Origin: Bifidobacterium breve
Lineage (GTDB): Bacteria; Actinomycetota; Actinomycetes; S36-B12
Direction: 5' to 3'
Length of the DNA: 5,997 nt
Assembly (NCBI GenBank): GCA_945900705.1
Contig: CAMDKJ010000109.1
Span: 1-5,997, forward strand
The notes beneath the pieces are model-generated. The model was not told the DNA's origin. It made no database searches and was given only the letters and a program-made list of their open reading frames with translations. The position numbers were made by a program, and so were the translations under genes. Positions within the stretch are counted from its first letter, which is position 1. Each line of letters opens with the position of its first letter. This document shows, piece by piece, positions 5,215 through 5,997 of this stretch.

Positions 5215-5997
5215 TGGTCCACCTTCTCGGTTTGTGCCGAGCCCGATGCCGCGGCTCTTAAGGGTGATAGTGGTTGCCCAAGGTATCCACGGGCGACCAT
5301 GGTGACAAATTGATAGATCGCATCCTCCGCGGGCGATAGCGGCCCGGCTTCGGCTAGCCCCGAAGATAGCCCGCGGTGCACGGATTCGCAGGCGTTCCAA
5401 TCCTCACGGTTGGTAATGTCCCAGAAGTCAACCGCATACGCAGGGTCAAATGCCGGCAAGGCGATTGCTTCAGGTGGGAAAGCCCAAGTGCACTCTACCC
5501 AGGTGCGATCGGCCGATAGCGGGATTGCCCGGTGGGTCATTAGGTAATCGGGATGCAAGCTGATTAACAGGTTTGGGAAAACACCGATGTAGTCGATGCG
5601 CCTAAGTTCAGTCGGCGACAGGTTCGGGATCGGGACTCCATCACTATGGCCATCAAGTGACATCGTTGTCGCGTGCTCGCGAAGGTCTTGCCAGCCACCC
5701 ACCCAGGCGCCAAGTGTGGGGGCCCAGTTTTCTCCGCTTTCAGGCGGGCTGACCTGGCAAAGTTCGGGATGGATTGAGGTGCAGTGATAGCACTCTTGGT
5801 AGTTCTCGAAGATGATTTTCCAGTTGGCCTCGATGACGTACTCATGTGATGCCATCACGACGAGTTTCTCGGGCTGGTAAGGCCCTACCCGCTCGCCTAA
5901 ACCGGCTAGATGAACCTCGAGTGGCTCTGCAGCGCCAGAGGGGTCAAGAAAAATCCACCCGTGCCACTCCTGCACTGGAAGCGCCCTGAGCGGGAAT
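5211..5997 (-). CDS. Rieske-type non-heme iron oxygenase alpha subunit, quaternary-ammonium branch (C-terminal 261 residues, cut by right edge)
   Basis: The frame stays open through the right edge (FPLRALPVQEWHGW...), so the Rieske [2Fe-2S] domain lies outside the window and the GTG at 5975 is an internal Val, not a start. Visible is the catalytic domain. In fragment numbering, NWKIIFENYQECYHCTSIHPEL spans 58-79: His71 and His76, spaced H-x4-H, are two mononuclear iron ligands, and Asp199 in NREDWNACE is the likely third. Glu68, three residues before His71, replaces the Asp that bridges to the Rieske cluster in aromatic-ring dioxygenases; Glu here is known in carnitine monooxygenase CntA and shared by the glycine betaine and stachydrine oxygenase group. 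Such enzymes hydroxylate an N-methyl or C-N carbon, causing demethylation or cleavage, and need a separate reductase, not seen here. The dimethylglycine-dehydrogenase-like gene nearby fits a betaine-type substrate. Exact substrate remains inference. Confidence 0.9.
   Translation of the reverse strand, partial: FPLRALPVQEWHGWIFLDPSGAAEPLEVHLAGLGERVGPYQPEKLVVMASHEYVIEANWKIIFENYQECYHCTSIHPELCQVSPPESGENWAPTLGAWVGGWQDLREHATTMSLDGHSDGVPIPNLSPTELRRIDYIGVFPNLLISLHPDYLMTHRAIPLSADRTWVECTWAFPPEAIALPAFDPAYAVDFWDITNREDWNACESVHRGLSSGLAEAGPLSPAEDAIYQFVTMVARGYLGQPLSPLRAAASGSAQTEKVDH
5219..5225 (-). promoter_or_regulatory. Shine-Dalgarno site for the cupin gene inside the oxygenase coding end
   Basis: AAGGTGG on the minus strand ends 4 nt before the TTG at 5214 and lies within the last codons of the oxygenase gene. 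Together with the TTGA stop/start overlap, it supports the short cupin start. Confidence 0.65.

Noticed and set aside
4870..5400. A longer 176-residue reading of the cupin gene starting at 5400
   Set aside because: The extra 62 residues lie wholly inside the oxygenase gene in another frame and do not resemble a cupin domain or signal peptide. The TTG at 5214 has a ribosome site and the cupin fold starts after it.
5973..5975. GTG as the start of the Rieske oxygenase gene
   Set aside because: The frame is open upstream to the window edge, with sequence (FPLRALPVQEWHGW) typical of the interior of the family. The Rieske cluster domain must lie before it.

Overview
The window looks like a chromosomal catabolic/transport locus from a bacterium of intermediate G+C content. 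The substrate-binding protein has an actinobacterial-style export signal (twin arginine followed by a lipobox). GTG and TTG starts are common, and the gene packing is tight. An actinobacterial origin is my best guess from this style, but it is not proven. No RNA genes, insertion sequences, CRISPR arrays or long repeats are visible. Both edges cut through genes.

Layout. Positions 1-3597, all on the minus strand and read right to left, form one compact transcription unit: a PotD-type substrate-binding lipoprotein (3597-2284), a PotB-type permease (2278-1382), a PotC-type permease (1385-522), and the first 160 codons of an FAD-dependent oxidoreductase of the dimethylglycine/sarcosine dehydrogenase family (481 to the left edge). 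Spacings are 5 nt, a 4-nt overlap and 40 nt. A 178-bp intergenic region (3598-3775) separates this unit from the divergently transcribed ATPase of the same transporter (PotA-type, 3776-4873, plus strand). The ATPase runs tail to tail into a second minus-strand unit, with the stop codons overlapping. That unit holds the C-terminal 261 codons of a Rieske-type non-heme iron oxygenase (right edge to 5211), coupled by a 4-nt overlap to a 114-residue cupin protein (5214-4870).

How it may work together. The Rieske protein carries a Glu three residues before the first iron-binding His (ECYHC...H). This is the hallmark of the quaternary-ammonium oxygenase branch (glycine betaine, carnitine and proline-betaine oxygenases) rather than the aromatic-ring dioxygenases, which use Asp there. 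The flavoprotein belongs to a family that oxidatively N-demethylates dimethylglycine and sarcosine. The simplest reading is a locus that imports a methylated or cationic amine through a PotABCD-type ABC transporter. The Rieske oxygenase would attack the quaternary nitrogen, and the flavoenzyme would continue the demethylation. The cupin is an unassigned but tightly coupled partner. The enzyme families are well supported. The shared pathway and the exact substrate are inference.
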